Shown here piece after piece: positions 43,607-53,078 of a stretch of DNA of 64,000 bases; position 1 is the stretch's first letter, and each line of letters begins with the position of its first letter. The position numbers and the translations under genes were made by a program. Source of the DNA: Peribacillus deserti. GTDB lineage: Bacteria; Bacillota; Bacilli; Bacillales; DSM-1321. The stretch covers positions 62,001 to 126,000 of the forward strand of contig NZ_JAFBFI010000005.1 in NCBI RefSeq assembly GCF_016909175.1, written 5' to 3'. The notes below the pieces were generated by a model, which saw nothing but the letters and a program-made list of their open reading frames with translations, made no database searches and was not told where the DNA came from.

Positions 43607-45688
43607 TTAGTAGCTTAAGCCGTGGCCAAATCCGTATAATACACCGCCTGTGCCATTGTAGATCGTAACAGGAAGCTTGCCAGATGGATTGTTCTTTCCA
43701 AAAATAGTGTTAACAGATGCTTCAAAGCTTGCCGGCCTGAAACCGTATTGGACTAAATAGGCGTCTGTATTTGGGTAGGCCATAATGTCATAAGGATTTC
43801 TGATTCCTAGACTGATTACTGGGATACTTAAGTCTATCAGCTGATTTGCAAGCTTCATGAGATCACTATTTGGAGATCTTCCTGAAACGCTTGAAGTTGA
43901 AGTTCCTAAGAATATATACTTTGCATCTTGAATTTCAGCCAGCTGCGCTGAAGTCAGGGGTTTTGTGGCTGTAATAGACTTTACGTTTTCATGGTGCTTC
44001 CTGACCTGAGCCGAAAAGTCGGCATTATAGGCGTTTGAGATTACAACAATTTTATCTTCTTTTGCCGCTTTCACAGGCAGGATTCCATTATTTTTTACAA
44101 GTGTAATGGATTTTTCCGCTGCTTCTTTTTCAACCTGTTTATGTTCAGCGGAACCTACTACAGAAAGGGCATTTTCTACTTTTTCATCGATGCTCTTTTC
44201 TGTTTCCGACTTGACAATGCCTCGGTTTAATTTAAGAGTTAACAGGCGCTCCACGGATGCTTCAATTCGTTCTTCAGGAATCTCACCCGTTTCAACTGCT
44301 TCGTAGAGGCCTTTCGCTACATCTTTTAGTCCTACCGGCATTAAGACAATATCTGTACCAGCTTTTACAGCGCGGATTGCTGCATCTACTGGGCCGAAAT
44401 GATCACTGATTGCCTGCATGTTCATGGCATCTGTTATGATCACACCTTTGTAACCCATTTCTTTTCTCATCAGACCTGTTAATACTTTTTCTGAAAGTGT
44501 CGCAGGGATTGAAATTTCAGTTCCATCCTTTTTGGAGATGGCTTTTGAGTTGTCAATCTTCGGGAAGGTTACGTGAGCAGTCATGATTGCATCAATTCCT
44601 GCATCCATAGCCTGCTGGAATGGATATAACTCGACCTTCTTAAGTCGGTCAATATCATGCGGTACTTCTGGTAGCCCTAGGTGAGAATCCACTGCCGTAT
44701 CGCCATGCCCCGGAAAATGCTTGGCAGTGGCCGCAATTCCGCTGTTTTGCATCCCTTTAATATAGGCATTGCCAAGTTTTGCAACAAGCTCCGGATCTTC
44801 CCCGAAGGAACGAACGCCAATCACCGGATTATCAGGGTTATTATTGGTATCCAGCACTGGTGCAAGGTTCATATTAATTCCCAGGGAATTGAGCTCTTCC
44901 CCGATTGCATTGCCTACTTTCTCAGAAATTTCTTCTGACCGCGCAGCACCTAGAGCCATATTTCCTGGCATATGGGTTCCAGACTGAAGACGGGTTACGA
45001 TTCCGCCTTCCTGGTCAATTGTCATTAATAAACCATATTTTTCAGAGGCTTCCTGATAAGCATTTACAAGCTTGGCCGTCTGCTCAGTAGCAACTACATT
45101 TTCAGCGAATAATATGACGCCGCCCAAGTGATAGTCTTTCACCTGCTGGGCAATCTCAGGAAGCATTTCCGTCACATTTTTCCCTTTCCACGTTCTATAG
45201 TCAGGCATTAACATCTGACCTACTTTTTCTTCCATTGTCATTTGTGAGATGGCATTATCAATCACGTCGTATTGGCTGCCATCTGCCTTTTCTATCTTAA
45301 TCTTTACGTCTTCGTTTCCTTTATATTGAATAGCAATCCGGTCGCTTTCATTTCCATCGGATACCGTGATAAACGTTTTCCCATTGTGCCCAAGAAGCGT
45401 TACGATGCCCTCTTCATTTACAGTGGCTACATTTTTATTAGAAGACATCCACTTCAGGTTCTGAGATGTCTGCATAAAGTGGCCATCCTGGTAAATATGG
45501 AGAGCATTCAGGTCTAACTTATTGCCCTTAAATTGCTTATTAACCTCCGGGATGTTTTGATCAATGATTAAGTTTTTTGTAGAGGATGTAACTGCAGCTG
45601 CAGCTTTTCCTCCCAGCATAGGAAGCTGTGTGACCAGTAATCCTGCAGCTAGAGCCGTAGCCAGCTTTTTTTTCATGTTCTTATTCAT
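43607..45688 (-). CDS. nagZ: Secreted beta-N-acetylglucosaminidase, GH3, with Big2-like N domain
   Basis: A 693-residue exported GH3 enzyme that removes GlcNAc from muropeptides. Behind a signal peptide comes a Big2-like domain (LKWMSSNKNVATVNEEGIVT, residues about 78-97), then the GH3 barrel with EEKVGQML, the acid/base Asp-His motif KHFPGHGDTAVDSHLG and the nucleophile in GVIITDAMNM, and a C-terminal alpha/beta domain. The Asp-His dyad is diagnostic for NagZ rather than beta-glucosidases. GAGGAGG precedes ATG 45688, 24 bp after amiE. A decayed paralogue without the Big2 domain lies at 30033. Confidence 0.93.
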   Translation of the reverse strand: MNKNMKKKLATALAAGLLVTQLPMLGGKAAAAVTSSTKNLIIDQNIPEVNKQFKGNKLDLNALHIYQDGHFMQTSQNLKWMSSNKNVATVNEEGIVTLLGHNGKTFITVSDGNESDRIAIQYKGNEDVKIKIEKADGSQYDVIDNAISQMTMEEKVGQMLMPDYRTWKGKNVTEMLPEIAQQVKDYHLGGVILFAENVVATEQTAKLVNAYQEASEKYGLLMTIDQEGGIVTRLQSGTHMPGNMALGAARSEEISEKVGNAIGEELNSLGINMNLAPVLDTNNNPDNPVIGVRSFGEDPELVAKLGNAYIKGMQNSGIAATAKHFPGHGDTAVDSHLGLPEVPHDIDRLKKVELYPFQQAMDAGIDAIMTAHVTFPKIDNSKAISKKDGTEISIPATLSEKVLTGLMRKEMGYKGVIITDAMNMQAISDHFGPVDAAIRAVKAGTDIVLMPVGLKDVAKGLYEAVETGEIPEERIEASVERLLTLKLNRGIVKSETEKSIDEKVENALSVVGSAEHKQVEKEAAEKSITLVKNNGILPVKAAKEDKIVVISNAYNADFSAQVRKHHENVKSITATKPLTSAQLAEIQDAKYIFLGTSTSSVSGRSPNSDLMKLANQLIDLSIPVISLGIRNPYDIMAYPNTDAYLVQYGFRPASFEASVNTIFGKNNPSGKLPVTIYNGTGGVLYGFGHGLSY

Positions 45689-45712
45689 GCTTTACCTCCT
45701 CGGTTTGTGTGT

Positions 45713-47392
45713 TTAATAATCTCTTGATTCCCACTGATTGATTGAAAAGAAAAGCTCTTTATCATTTATCCTGGAATCTTGAATATACCAGCCTCGTCCA
45801 TTTACAGAGCCATCTGTTTTATATATAAAACGGATTTTTTCAGCTTCCTTAGGCAAAAGCAGCTCCTGAGTTTCCCAGCCTCCCGCGCCGCCTGTATAAT
45901 CGGCGATCTTCTGCCAGCTGCCATTTTTCAAAATCTCAATACGGCCATAATCTGCATTTTTCTCGAGGCTGTACCAGTTTTTAAATGTTAATGAAGCGTC
46001 TTCGGAAAGAGCCAGGTCTGCTTCCAAGATTTTTGTTTGATTGTCTCCGTACCCGGAGAACCACGCCGATTTTTTACCAGGAATGGCAACCGGAATGGCA
46101 TCTGCTACCTGTCTAGCAAATAATCTTCTGGTCTGGTTCGTTGAAACAGTGGCTCGTGTAGGATGAACCCTGTTCGTCAGGAGTATCGCAATCGTTTTAA
46201 GTTTCGGATTGACCACAATAGATGTCCCGGTATAGCCAGTATGTCCAAATGAGCTGCCGTCAGACAGTGCATCCATATACCAGCCTTGTCCCAATTCCCA
46301 GCCCAGCCCGTGGTCATTACCTGGAAACGCCTGGTTCTGGTTCTCGAGCAGAAGTTTTACTGTTTCTGGATCAAGAATTCTTTTTCCGCCATATCTTCCT
46401 TCATTTAAGAAGATATGAGCTAATTTGGCGAGATCAGAGGCCGTAGAAAACACGCCGGCATGGCCTGCTACTCCATCAAGGGACCAAGCGTTTTCATCAT
46501 GGACCTGTCCCCAGACGAGGCCTCGGTTTGGAACTTTTTGGTACTCGGTTGCAGCAATCCGGTTCTTTAGAGAAGCAGGAGGGTTATACATCGTATCTTT
46601 CATCTCTAGAGGGTCGGTAATGTATTTTTTAACAAATTCATCCTGGCGCATGCCAGATATTCTCTCGATTATAGCTCCGAGGGTAATCATGTTTAAATCA
46701 CTGTAAGTATATTTGGTGCCAGGCTGGTTTTGCAGAGCCTGACTGAACACGAGCCGCATTCTATCCTCCCTTGAGCTTCCCTTGCTGTATAAAGGAATCC
46801 AGGACACAAAGCCGGAAGTATGCGTTAAAAGCTGTCTCACTGTCACGTGTTCCTTACCGTTTTGAGCAAACTCAGGGATATAGTTCATAACCGGATCGTC
46901 CAGTTTAATCAGCCCTTTTTCATATAGCACCATAAAGGCAGTAGAAGTGAAAATTTTACTGATGGAAGCAAGGTCGAAAATCGTATTTTCCTGCATTTGA
47001 ATCGGGTTGGGAGATTCCGTAAAAGAGCCATCCAAATATCGAACAGCATATCCATAAGCTTTGTTTTTAACAATGTGTCCCCCCCTGGCTGCAAATGCTA
47101 CAGCGCCAGGCATTACCTTATCAGATATAGCTGTGTTCATAATGGTATCAATTTCCAATAAAGGAGCCTCCACCATGCCGGCTCCACGGGCAGATCCCGG
47201 ATGCAAAACGTTCGATACAGGCATAATAGGTGAATTCCAGGAAAAAATCGGATGCGGATGAGTGCCTGCAGTAAACTTTTTTTCAGGCTTTTCGATTGAA
47301 GGTTCTGCAAAGGTATCCCCATCAGCAAATGCAGCTGTACTTCCAAAAAATACGGAACAAACCGAAGAAATAATGAGTGCTTTCTTTTTCAT
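45713..47392 (-). CDS. amiE: Secreted N-acetylmuramyl-L-alanine amidase (beta-lactamase fold) with extra C-terminal domain
   Basis: A 559-residue exported serine hydrolase of the class C beta-lactamase fold. In the amiE-nagZ-namZ cluster this enzyme cuts the lactyl-peptide bond of muropeptides. Active-site motifs are SISK in FDLASISKIFTS, YSDLN and FGHTGYTG. A signal peptide (MKKKALIISSVCSVFFGSTA) leads. Compared with the roughly 440-residue Bacillus AmiE, there are about 110 extra C-terminal residues (NWYSLEKNADYGRIEILKNG through GRGWYIQDSRI) that look like a beta-sandwich, possibly a binding module. AAAGGAGG lies before ATG 47392, and a perfect cre box is upstream. Confidence 0.88.
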   Translation of the reverse strand: MKKKALIISSVCSVFFGSTAAFADGDTFAEPSIEKPEKKFTAGTHPHPIFSWNSPIMPVSNVLHPGSARGAGMVEAPLLEIDTIMNTAISDKVMPGAVAFAARGGHIVKNKAYGYAVRYLDGSFTESPNPIQMQENTIFDLASISKIFTSTAFMVLYEKGLIKLDDPVMNYIPEFAQNGKEHVTVRQLLTHTSGFVSWIPLYSKGSSREDRMRLVFSQALQNQPGTKYTYSDLNMITLGAIIERISGMRQDEFVKKYITDPLEMKDTMYNPPASLKNRIAATEYQKVPNRGLVWGQVHDENAWSLDGVAGHAGVFSTASDLAKLAHIFLNEGRYGGKRILDPETVKLLLENQNQAFPGNDHGLGWELGQGWYMDALSDGSSFGHTGYTGTSIVVNPKLKTIAILLTNRVHPTRATVSTNQTRRLFARQVADAIPVAIPGKKSAWFSGYGDNQTKILEADLALSEDASLTFKNWYSLEKNADYGRIEILKNGSWQKIADYTGGAGGWETQELLLPKEAEKIRFIYKTDGSVNGRGWYIQDSRINDKELFFSINQWESRDY

Positions 47393-47439
47393 ACATCCTC
47401 CTTTTGGATATGTAAAATCATTTGTAATTGCACATTACC

Positions 47440-47454
47440 AGACAGCGCTTACAA
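47440..47454 (-). promoter_or_regulatory. Perfect cre box upstream of amiE
   Basis: Minus-strand TTGTAAGCGCTGTCT matches every fixed position of WTGNAANCGNWNNCW. It lies 48-62 bp before the amiE start, so the cell-wall recycling operon is probably repressed by CcpA when good sugars are present. Confidence 0.78.
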
Positions 47455-47773
47455 TATATGTTAAGACTATATCAATTTAGTCTGAACCGTCCATGGCGCA
47501 TTAGCCCTATAAAACCCATTTATGTATTTATTTGGGTGTAAAAAGGAGGATGACAATTGTATTGTTTTTTGAATTATTAGAATTTGAAAGTTAAAAAGGT
47601 CATCTATATAATGTACTATCCGACCAAAGTCTAACTCGTTTTGAATTATCAACGAAAAAAATCCCACCCCCTATAGAATTGGGATGAGAATTTTACGTTC
47701 AAACAACTAACCTTAAAGATATTACTCTATTTGGAAAACGAAATCATTACGTTTTATAAGCATTTTTTAAAAA

Positions 47774-47797
47774 AAGGACCTCCTTGAAAAGGTCCTT
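47774..47797 (-). terminator. Terminator of the alpha/beta hydrolase gene
   Basis: AAGGACC/GGTCCTT stem; the minus strand continues with a run of seven T. Confidence 0.8.
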
Positions 47798-47863
47798 ATT
47801 ATAGGTTGATTCATTAATTCCTCACCTGTTGTCGAGAAAGGATTAAACAATGTGAAACTGATT

Positions 47864-48850
47864 TTATTCTTTCTCCCATGCAAATGTTTCTATGAATTCA
47901 TTTACCTGTTTGCTCATTTCTTTATAACGGGTCCAATGAAGATAATGGTGTCCTTTTAAAGTAGTTATTTTACTTGAAGACCTATTATTTAATTGCGTAT
48001 GATAAAAAGTTAATTTGGATTTACCATCTTCATTTAATTTATCTTTCTCCGGAGTAAAGATTAAGACAGGCATATCAGCTGGGAATGTCAAATCTACTGT
48101 TTTCTGAACATTATTTTTTATTTCATTTGCTTCATCAACTATATTCTTATTATAGCCTTTCCAACCGGAAATGGCTTTCGTTAAGTTTAAGTTCTCAACG
48201 GAATAAGTACCTTTCTCAGCTATAGGAAGGAAATTATCTGGAATCATATATAATGCTAATCTTGCAATTCCAGTTGGTGCAACATAGCTCAAATATTCAG
48301 GCATTGTGGGAGCGGACTCACCGAAATACTCTAAAGCCTGTGGCAAAGTAAAATCAATCCCTATTACCGCTTTAACTTCATCTGGATATGTATTAGCATA
48401 ATACAAACTATATATCCCAGAAATTGAGTGGGGCATTAAAATATATGGAGCTTCGATGTTTGCTGCTTTTAAAGCAGTTCTGATTTCTTCCACTATATTT
48501 TCCACTGTGCGTTCCTTTTTGGTTATATCACTCCATCCATATCCAAAACTCTCTACTATGACCACTTTATTATTCTTTGCTAACTCATTTATTAAGGGTT
48601 CGAAATCTAAAACAGGTGCCGCTGTGCCTAAACCACTTAATAAGACAATGGTGTTTTCTCCATCGCCTTTTGTATACACATGCATTTTCTTTCCATCTAC
48701 TTCAACTAATTGTCCTAATGGTGGATATTTTTTTTGTTCATATGCTGTCATAGAGTGATGGAAAACGAACCAAATAAGAACTACTGCCACAATAAATAAA
48801 AAAACGTTTCTTGTAATAACCCAAAATCTAATTTTCTTTTTGGTGTTCAT
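47864..48850 (-). CDS. Membrane-anchored alpha/beta hydrolase
   Basis: A 328-residue alpha/beta hydrolase. An uncleaved N-terminal membrane helix (VFLFIVAVVLIWFVF, residues about 15-30) is followed by the hydrolase core with LLSGLGTAAP as oxyanion loop, the nucleophile elbow PHSISGIYS (GHSxG-like with Pro for Gly), Asp in PEKDKLNEDG and the final His in LKGHHYLHW. The active site would face the outside. Substrate unknown; lipase, esterase or peptidase activity are all possible. Monocistronic. Confidence 0.85.
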   Translation of the reverse strand: MNTKKKIRFWVITRNVFLFIVAVVLIWFVFHHSMTAYEQKKYPPLGQLVEVDGKKMHVYTKGDGENTIVLLSGLGTAAPVLDFEPLINELAKNNKVVIVESFGYGWSDITKKERTVENIVEEIRTALKAANIEAPYILMPHSISGIYSLYYANTYPDEVKAVIGIDFTLPQALEYFGESAPTMPEYLSYVAPTGIARLALYMIPDNFLPIAEKGTYSVENLNLTKAISGWKGYNKNIVDEANEIKNNVQKTVDLTFPADMPVLIFTPEKDKLNEDGKSKLTFYHTQLNNRSSSKITTLKGHHYLHWTRYKEMSKQVNEFIETFAWEKE

Positions 48851-49070
48851 TTTTTACACTTCTCTCTATAAGAATATAATTCTCTTTTACTTGTAAATTT
48901 TAACATAAATAAATAAATCCTCGGTAAAATTATCTCTTTCCTTGTTAGTTGAACAATAACTGTTAAAGCTAATACATTCTTTTATTGATCAACAATCATT
49001 TTTCTTACTGACATATTCATACGGCCTTAATCGAAGACCTCTTAAAAAAAAGAATAGATTTATTATTAAA

Positions 49071-49094
49071 AGAACGTTGAAAAATCAACGTTCT
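49071..49094 (-). terminator. Terminator overlapping the cysC stop codon
   Basis: A perfect 10-bp stem AGAACGTTGA/TCAACGTTCT with a 4-nt loop; the minus strand continues with TTTAAT. Confidence 0.8.
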
Positions 49095-49687
49095 AAAGGG
49101 ATGAACTTCTTCTCTCTTAAATAAGCTATAACAAGTTCCGCTGCTTTATGAATGGAATGCCGGTACGTTTCAATGATTAACTCCGGATTAGAGGGTGCTT
49201 CATAAGGTGAATCAATGCCGGTAAAGTCCCGGATCTCCCCCCTCCGAGCTTTCTTGTACAACCCTTTCGGATCTCTTTTTTCACATATTGTAAGCGGACA
49301 GTCTACAAAAATTTCGATGAATTCTCCTTTTCGAAACAACCTTCTTGCCTGTTCCCGGTCCTCCCGAAATGGTGAAATAAACGCGGTACTGACAATCTGG
49401 CCGCTATCCGCAAACAATTTAGCCACTTCACCAATCCGCCTTATATTCTCTATTCGATCCTCGATGCCGAATCCCAATCCTTTATTCAGACCGTGGCGGA
49501 TGTTGTCTCCATCAAGAACATAGCTCCTTACCCCTAATTCGTACAGCCGAGCATCAACAGCATTTGCGAGTGTGGATTTTCCTGACCCTGAAAGGCCGGT
49601 AAACCAGAGAACACCGCTTTTATGGCCATTTAAATGGTGCCGGTCTTCTCTCGTTATCGCAGATGTATGCCATACAATGTTATCCAT
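49085..49687 (-). CDS. cysC: Adenylylsulfate kinase
   Basis: Phosphorylates adenosine-5'-phosphosulfate (APS) to PAPS in sulfate assimilation. The 200-residue protein has the P loop GLSGSGKST (residues 31-39), DGDNIRHGLNKGLGF, the FISPFREDR block and IFVDCPLTICEKRDPKGLYKKAR, all hallmarks of CysC. ATG 49687 is chosen because AGGGGTG lies 9 nt before it. It is 133 bp downstream of cysH on the same strand, without the cysP and sat genes that stand between them in Bacillus subtilis. Confidence 0.93.
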   Translation of the reverse strand: MDNIVWHTSAITREDRHHLNGHKSGVLWFTGLSGSGKSTLANAVDARLYELGVRSYVLDGDNIRHGLNKGLGFGIEDRIENIRRIGEVAKLFADSGQIVSTAFISPFREDREQARRLFRKGEFIEIFVDCPLTICEKRDPKGLYKKARRGEIRDFTGIDSPYEAPSNPELIIETYRHSIHKAAELVIAYLREKKFIPLER

Positions 49688-49820
49688 AATGTTCTGCACC
49701 CCTAAATTTCATTGATTGCTTCATCCCTTGAATAGAAACAGCTGCCTGCGTTGTATAAGAATTCAATTACCATTCTCCCCTTTATTTACATACTGAACAT
49801 TGTTGCACTCCTGCAATTGC

Positions 49821-50519
49821 CTACGAAGATGTATGAAGCCCGCATTCCGTTTTTTCACTATGAATCCACCTTCCGCCTCTCGAATGAGAGCCGTCCGTTA
49901 CAGGAAGAGTGCACATGCGGCACCCGATGCTTGGGTAGTTCTGATCATGCAGTTTATTGTATGGCAGATTATTCAGCCTAATATATGTCCACACATCATC
50001 CCAGGTCCAGTGAATCAGGGGGCAAATTTTAATAAGCTTAAATTTTTCATCTTTATTGAGATACTCTACATGGTTCCGTGTAACAGATTGCTCTCTCCTG
50101 AGTCCTGAAATCCAGGCTTTCATTCCTGAGAGCTGTCCTGCAAGGGGCTCTATTTTTCTCAAATGGCAGCAACGATTAGAATTATGCTTCCACAATTCTT
50201 TCCCATGGCGTTCTTCCTGTTTTTCCAGGGATAAGTCAGGCTTTACGAGGTCAATTTTCAAAGCAGGGTATTTAGCTTTCATCTTGTCGATAAGATCATA
50301 CGTTTCCTGAAAATGAAGTTCTGTATCGAGGAAAATAACTCTGGCATTACGGTTAATTTTCGAGATGAGATCAATTAAGACAATCCCCTCAGCTCCAAAA
50401 CTGCACGCATAAACAATTTCGTCCCCATATTGATGGTAGGCCCATCTAAGAACATCAAAATAGTCCTTCCCATTCAGCATTAGGGAAGCATTATTGTTCC
50501 ATGTTTCATACGTTAACAT
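49821..50519 (-). CDS. cysH: Assimilatory APS/PAPS reductase
   Basis: Reduces APS (and PAPS) to sulfite. The 232-residue protein has the PP-loop-like region ACSFGAEGIVLIDL, the Fe-S cysteines in CCHLRK (117, 118) and CRMC (200, 203), and the catalytic Cys226 in KTECGLH. The CC...CxxC cluster identifies the Fe-S APS reductase type seen in Bacillus. MLTYETW at 50519 is taken as the start by similarity to CysH; the GGGGAG in front is rather far (12 nt). No S-box was seen upstream. Confidence 0.92.
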   Translation of the reverse strand: MLTYETWNNNASLMLNGKDYFDVLRWAYHQYGDEIVYACSFGAEGIVLIDLISKINRNARVIFLDTELHFQETYDLIDKMKAKYPALKIDLVKPDLSLEKQEERHGKELWKHNSNRCCHLRKIEPLAGQLSGMKAWISGLRREQSVTRNHVEYLNKDEKFKLIKICPLIHWTWDDVWTYIRLNNLPYNKLHDQNYPSIGCRMCTLPVTDGSHSRGGRWIHSEKTECGLHTSS

Positions 50520-50564
50520 TCTCTTTACACACTCCCCTTCCTCTATCCTCATTTCCATACACAA

Positions 50565-50976
50565 GGACGGCTTTTGTCTTACTCTTTTACACAGACAATT
50601 GGTTTAGCACCTATAGGCAAATTATTCAACAAACAAAAAAACGCTTGTTATATATGCCTATTAAAAGGAGAATGGCAGAAAAAAATCAGGTGTGAAGCGG
50701 GAGTAGTATGCAATTAATATGGGATAGTTGTTTAGTAGAATGCAGGTTGTTGTTAAATAGACCCTGTGTTACTCGTCAACATATCCACATGCTAGAAAAA
50801 CGAAGTTGTTTAGAGATGAAAATGAAAAAGAAGAGATTAATTATTTTGTGTTGTTTGATTCTATAAATTTGCTATAGTGAAGATGATTCTTATAGTTGAA
50901 ACAGCTTAAAAGACATTGAATCTATTAAAAAGAGCTTCAACTCCTAAAAATGGGAGTGAAGCTCAACTAAATCTAG
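50565..50976. other. Intergenic region upstream of cysH
   Basis: Contains CCTATAGG (50607-50614) and AATAGG/CCTATT words that could be a regulator dyad, and the subtilase terminator at 50932. No riboswitch fold and no gene recognised. Confidence 0.35.
50932..50964 (-). terminator. Terminator of the subtilase gene
   Basis: GAGCTTCA/TGAAGCTC with an inner CTCC/GGGAG part; the minus strand continues with TTTTTAA. Confidence 0.85.
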
Positions 50977-52422
50977 TTATTTATCTGACTCTAAAAAATT
51001 ATAGATATTCGCTTCGCCAGCCCCATATAGAGGATCCGTTCCTGTTTTACCAAAATCGATTGCACTTTGTCTGATTGCAGCGGCGACTTGGGCAGGAGAG
51101 TATTCTGGATGGGCTGCTTTTATAACACCTGCTACTCCGGCTACTTTTGGTGCTGCCATGGATGTTCCGTGTAAATAAGAGTATCCGTGCCATTTGCCGT
51201 CTGAGAATTGAGTTGTAGCATTTGCACCGACTGGATAAGTAGGGTAAGTAGATAGAGTACGGTATGTGAAGTCACGTTTATTTAAATAGTCGCCTGTAGG
51301 ATTTTGTCGATATAGACCATCATATACTGGTCCGTTATCTCCCCCTGGTCCGGCCACATCTATTGCGCTGCCGTAGTTGGAGTAAAACGCAATATTATTA
51401 GTAGACCATTGATTGGAAGATGAAACAGTGATTACGCCAGGAACTTGAGCAGGTGCAACTCGAGATGGACCTTTAATATCTAAACCATAAGTTGTTTTCC
51501 AATATAACTGCATATCATGAAGATCATTTAGGTTTTTAGAGTCATTTCCGGACGAGACTACAACCGTAACCCCCTTTTGGATTGCATACTGAACAGCGCG
51601 GTGATAAGCAACCATGGATGCTGAATCGCCTTTCTCACCTAAGTTGTGTGCCATCCAGCGCCAGCCGCCGATGGACATGTTGATGACTTCAACACCATCA
51701 TTTGCAGCAGCGACAATTGCATCTGTAATCCAAGACTGCTGGGCACCGCCTGTTGCCCCGAACACACGGTATGCCCGTACAGTCAGGTCAGGTCCTACAC
51801 CCTTGACCTTGCCATCCGCGGCTATTGAACCCGCTACGTGGGTACCATGGCCATTTTTATCCCAAGCGTCAGTAGTGCCCGGAACGAATGTCTTTGAGCC
51901 GGCAAGATCTGCATTCTCTTTTAAATCAGGATGGCTGAAGTCAATTCCTGTATCGATAACAGCTACAACAGTATCCTGATTACCATCATTAAGCTCGTAG
52001 GATTTCCCGACTTTAGTAAGACGCTGCATATCCCACTGCTTGTCCCAGTAGCTGGCAGCATTGGGATCCAATGTTACTTTCTGTCCATTCGGAGTGCCAG
52101 GCGTAAAGCTAGGATCCTGCAGCTCAAGATAAGCCTCCAGCTCTTTTTCGGCAGACTGGATATTAGTATCTTTCTTCACATTTGTTAAAAATGCTGGGTC
52201 ATTTGAAGCAACTTCTACGATCCCTATTTCTTCTACTACTCTTTCTACTTTTCCACCAGCTTTAGAAATAGTTGCTGAAAAGTTTGCAGGCAGCTTTCCT
52301 TTGTAGGCCAGCATATAGTGCGTCGTCTCTTCAGCAGCCTTTGCTGGCTGGGTGCTGACACCTGTGAGCAGCGAGAAAGTAAGTAAAGAACATGCACCTA
52401 AAACTCCTAATTTTTTCTTCAT
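50977..52422 (-). CDS. Secreted subtilisin-like serine protease (S8)
   Basis: A 481-residue extracellular protease with a signal peptide (MKKKLGVLGACSLLTFSLLT), an inhibitor I9-like propeptide (about 35-100) and the S8 domain. The triad is Asp157 (VIDTGID), His192 (NGHGTHVAG) and Ser421 (HGTSMAAP), with the oxyanion Asn293 (SSGND). The region SKNLNDLHDMQLYWKTTYGL to YRQNPTGDYLNKRD holds insertions compared with subtilisin E. AGGAGAG precedes the start. Monocistronic with its own terminator. It probably degrades external protein. Confidence 0.93.
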   Translation of the reverse strand: MKKKLGVLGACSLLTFSLLTGVSTQPAKAAEETTHYMLAYKGKLPANFSATISKAGGKVERVVEEIGIVEVASNDPAFLTNVKKDTNIQSAEKELEAYLELQDPSFTPGTPNGQKVTLDPNAASYWDKQWDMQRLTKVGKSYELNDGNQDTVVAVIDTGIDFSHPDLKENADLAGSKTFVPGTTDAWDKNGHGTHVAGSIAADGKVKGVGPDLTVRAYRVFGATGGAQQSWITDAIVAAANDGVEVINMSIGGWRWMAHNLGEKGDSASMVAYHRAVQYAIQKGVTVVVSSGNDSKNLNDLHDMQLYWKTTYGLDIKGPSRVAPAQVPGVITVSSSNQWSTNNIAFYSNYGSAIDVAGPGGDNGPVYDGLYRQNPTGDYLNKRDFTYRTLSTYPTYPVGANATTQFSDGKWHGYSYLHGTSMAAPKVAGVAGVIKAAHPEYSPAQVAAAIRQSAIDFGKTGTDPLYGAGEANIYNFLESDK

Positions 52423-52516
52423 AACATCTCTCCTATCAAAGATATGTGTACCTCTTCATTGTACAGGCGGTACCACACTATATATTTTTAGACAAATTAT
52501 TCAACCAAACAATTCT

Positions 52517-52882
52517 TCAGCCGTTTAATGCACCCATGCTCTGTAAAACTATTTTTGCATCCGAATTCAGGTAGTCTTTAATATCTTTCCTTAGCAGGAG
52601 CTGCTCTTTGCCTTTTATAGTGAGTTTGATTGATCTAAGATCAAACCTGGATGAATAGGAATTCAGCGCATGAAGAGTTGCCATTTCTGCTTTTGTTATC
52701 AGAACTAGATCTAACTCTTTCCGACTGGCCAGTATATCTAGCAGTTCTCTGGCATTGCCGTGCAGCAAACTTCTTTTTTCTTGTAAAATATCAAGGTTTT
52801 CTTCTATATATTTTCTTGCTTGGACAAGGTCTAATTCCTCAACAGATTTCTGGATATTTGATAAAAGATCTTTTAAAGTCAT
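52517..52882 (-). CDS. Hypothetical 121-residue protein
   Basis: Not recognised. The N-terminal half is helical and charged (SVEELDLVQARKYIEENLDILQ), the C-terminal half alternates basic and hydrophobic residues (KLTIKGKEQLLLRKDIKDYL). No membrane segment, no cysteine. AGAGAGG precedes ATG 52882. Composition is normal for the region. It stands alone between the subtilase and the YczE-like gene. Confidence 0.75.
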   Translation of the reverse strand: MTLKDLLSNIQKSVEELDLVQARKYIEENLDILQEKRSLLHGNARELLDILASRKELDLVLITKAEMATLHALNSYSSRFDLRSIKLTIKGKEQLLLRKDIKDYLNSDAKIVLQSMGALNG

Positions 52883-52989
52883 GAAGATCGTCCTCTCTCA
52901 GCTAGTGGTCTCTATATTTTATCGGCCAAGGGACTCCAAGTTTGAACTGTTTGCCTGGATTCTTCAAAATCCTGGACTTTGTTATAAAA

Positions 52990-53018
52990 AAACAATGGCA
53001 TTGACGCTGCCATTGTTT
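52990..53018 (-). terminator. Terminator of the YczE-like gene
   Basis: A perfect 11-bp stem AAACAATGGCA/TGCCATTGTTT; the minus strand continues with TTTTATAAC. Confidence 0.85.
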
Positions 53019-53078
53019 TTACAAATTTTAGGATGTTACTGTTCGAACTTCTGCTAATGCTAGAGAGTGTATACTCTA

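Larger units (their letters stand above)
47393..47863. other. Intergenic region holding the amiE promoter region
   Basis: Contains the cre box, possible -35 TTAACA near 47461 on the minus strand and the terminator of the downstream hydrolase gene (47774). Between 47500 and 47760 nothing coding was found. Confidence 0.5.

Noticed and set aside
50520-50720. S-box (SAM) riboswitch or T-box upstream of cysH
   Set aside because: The characteristic conserved blocks and terminator/antiterminator pair were not found; only short A/T-rich dyads are present.
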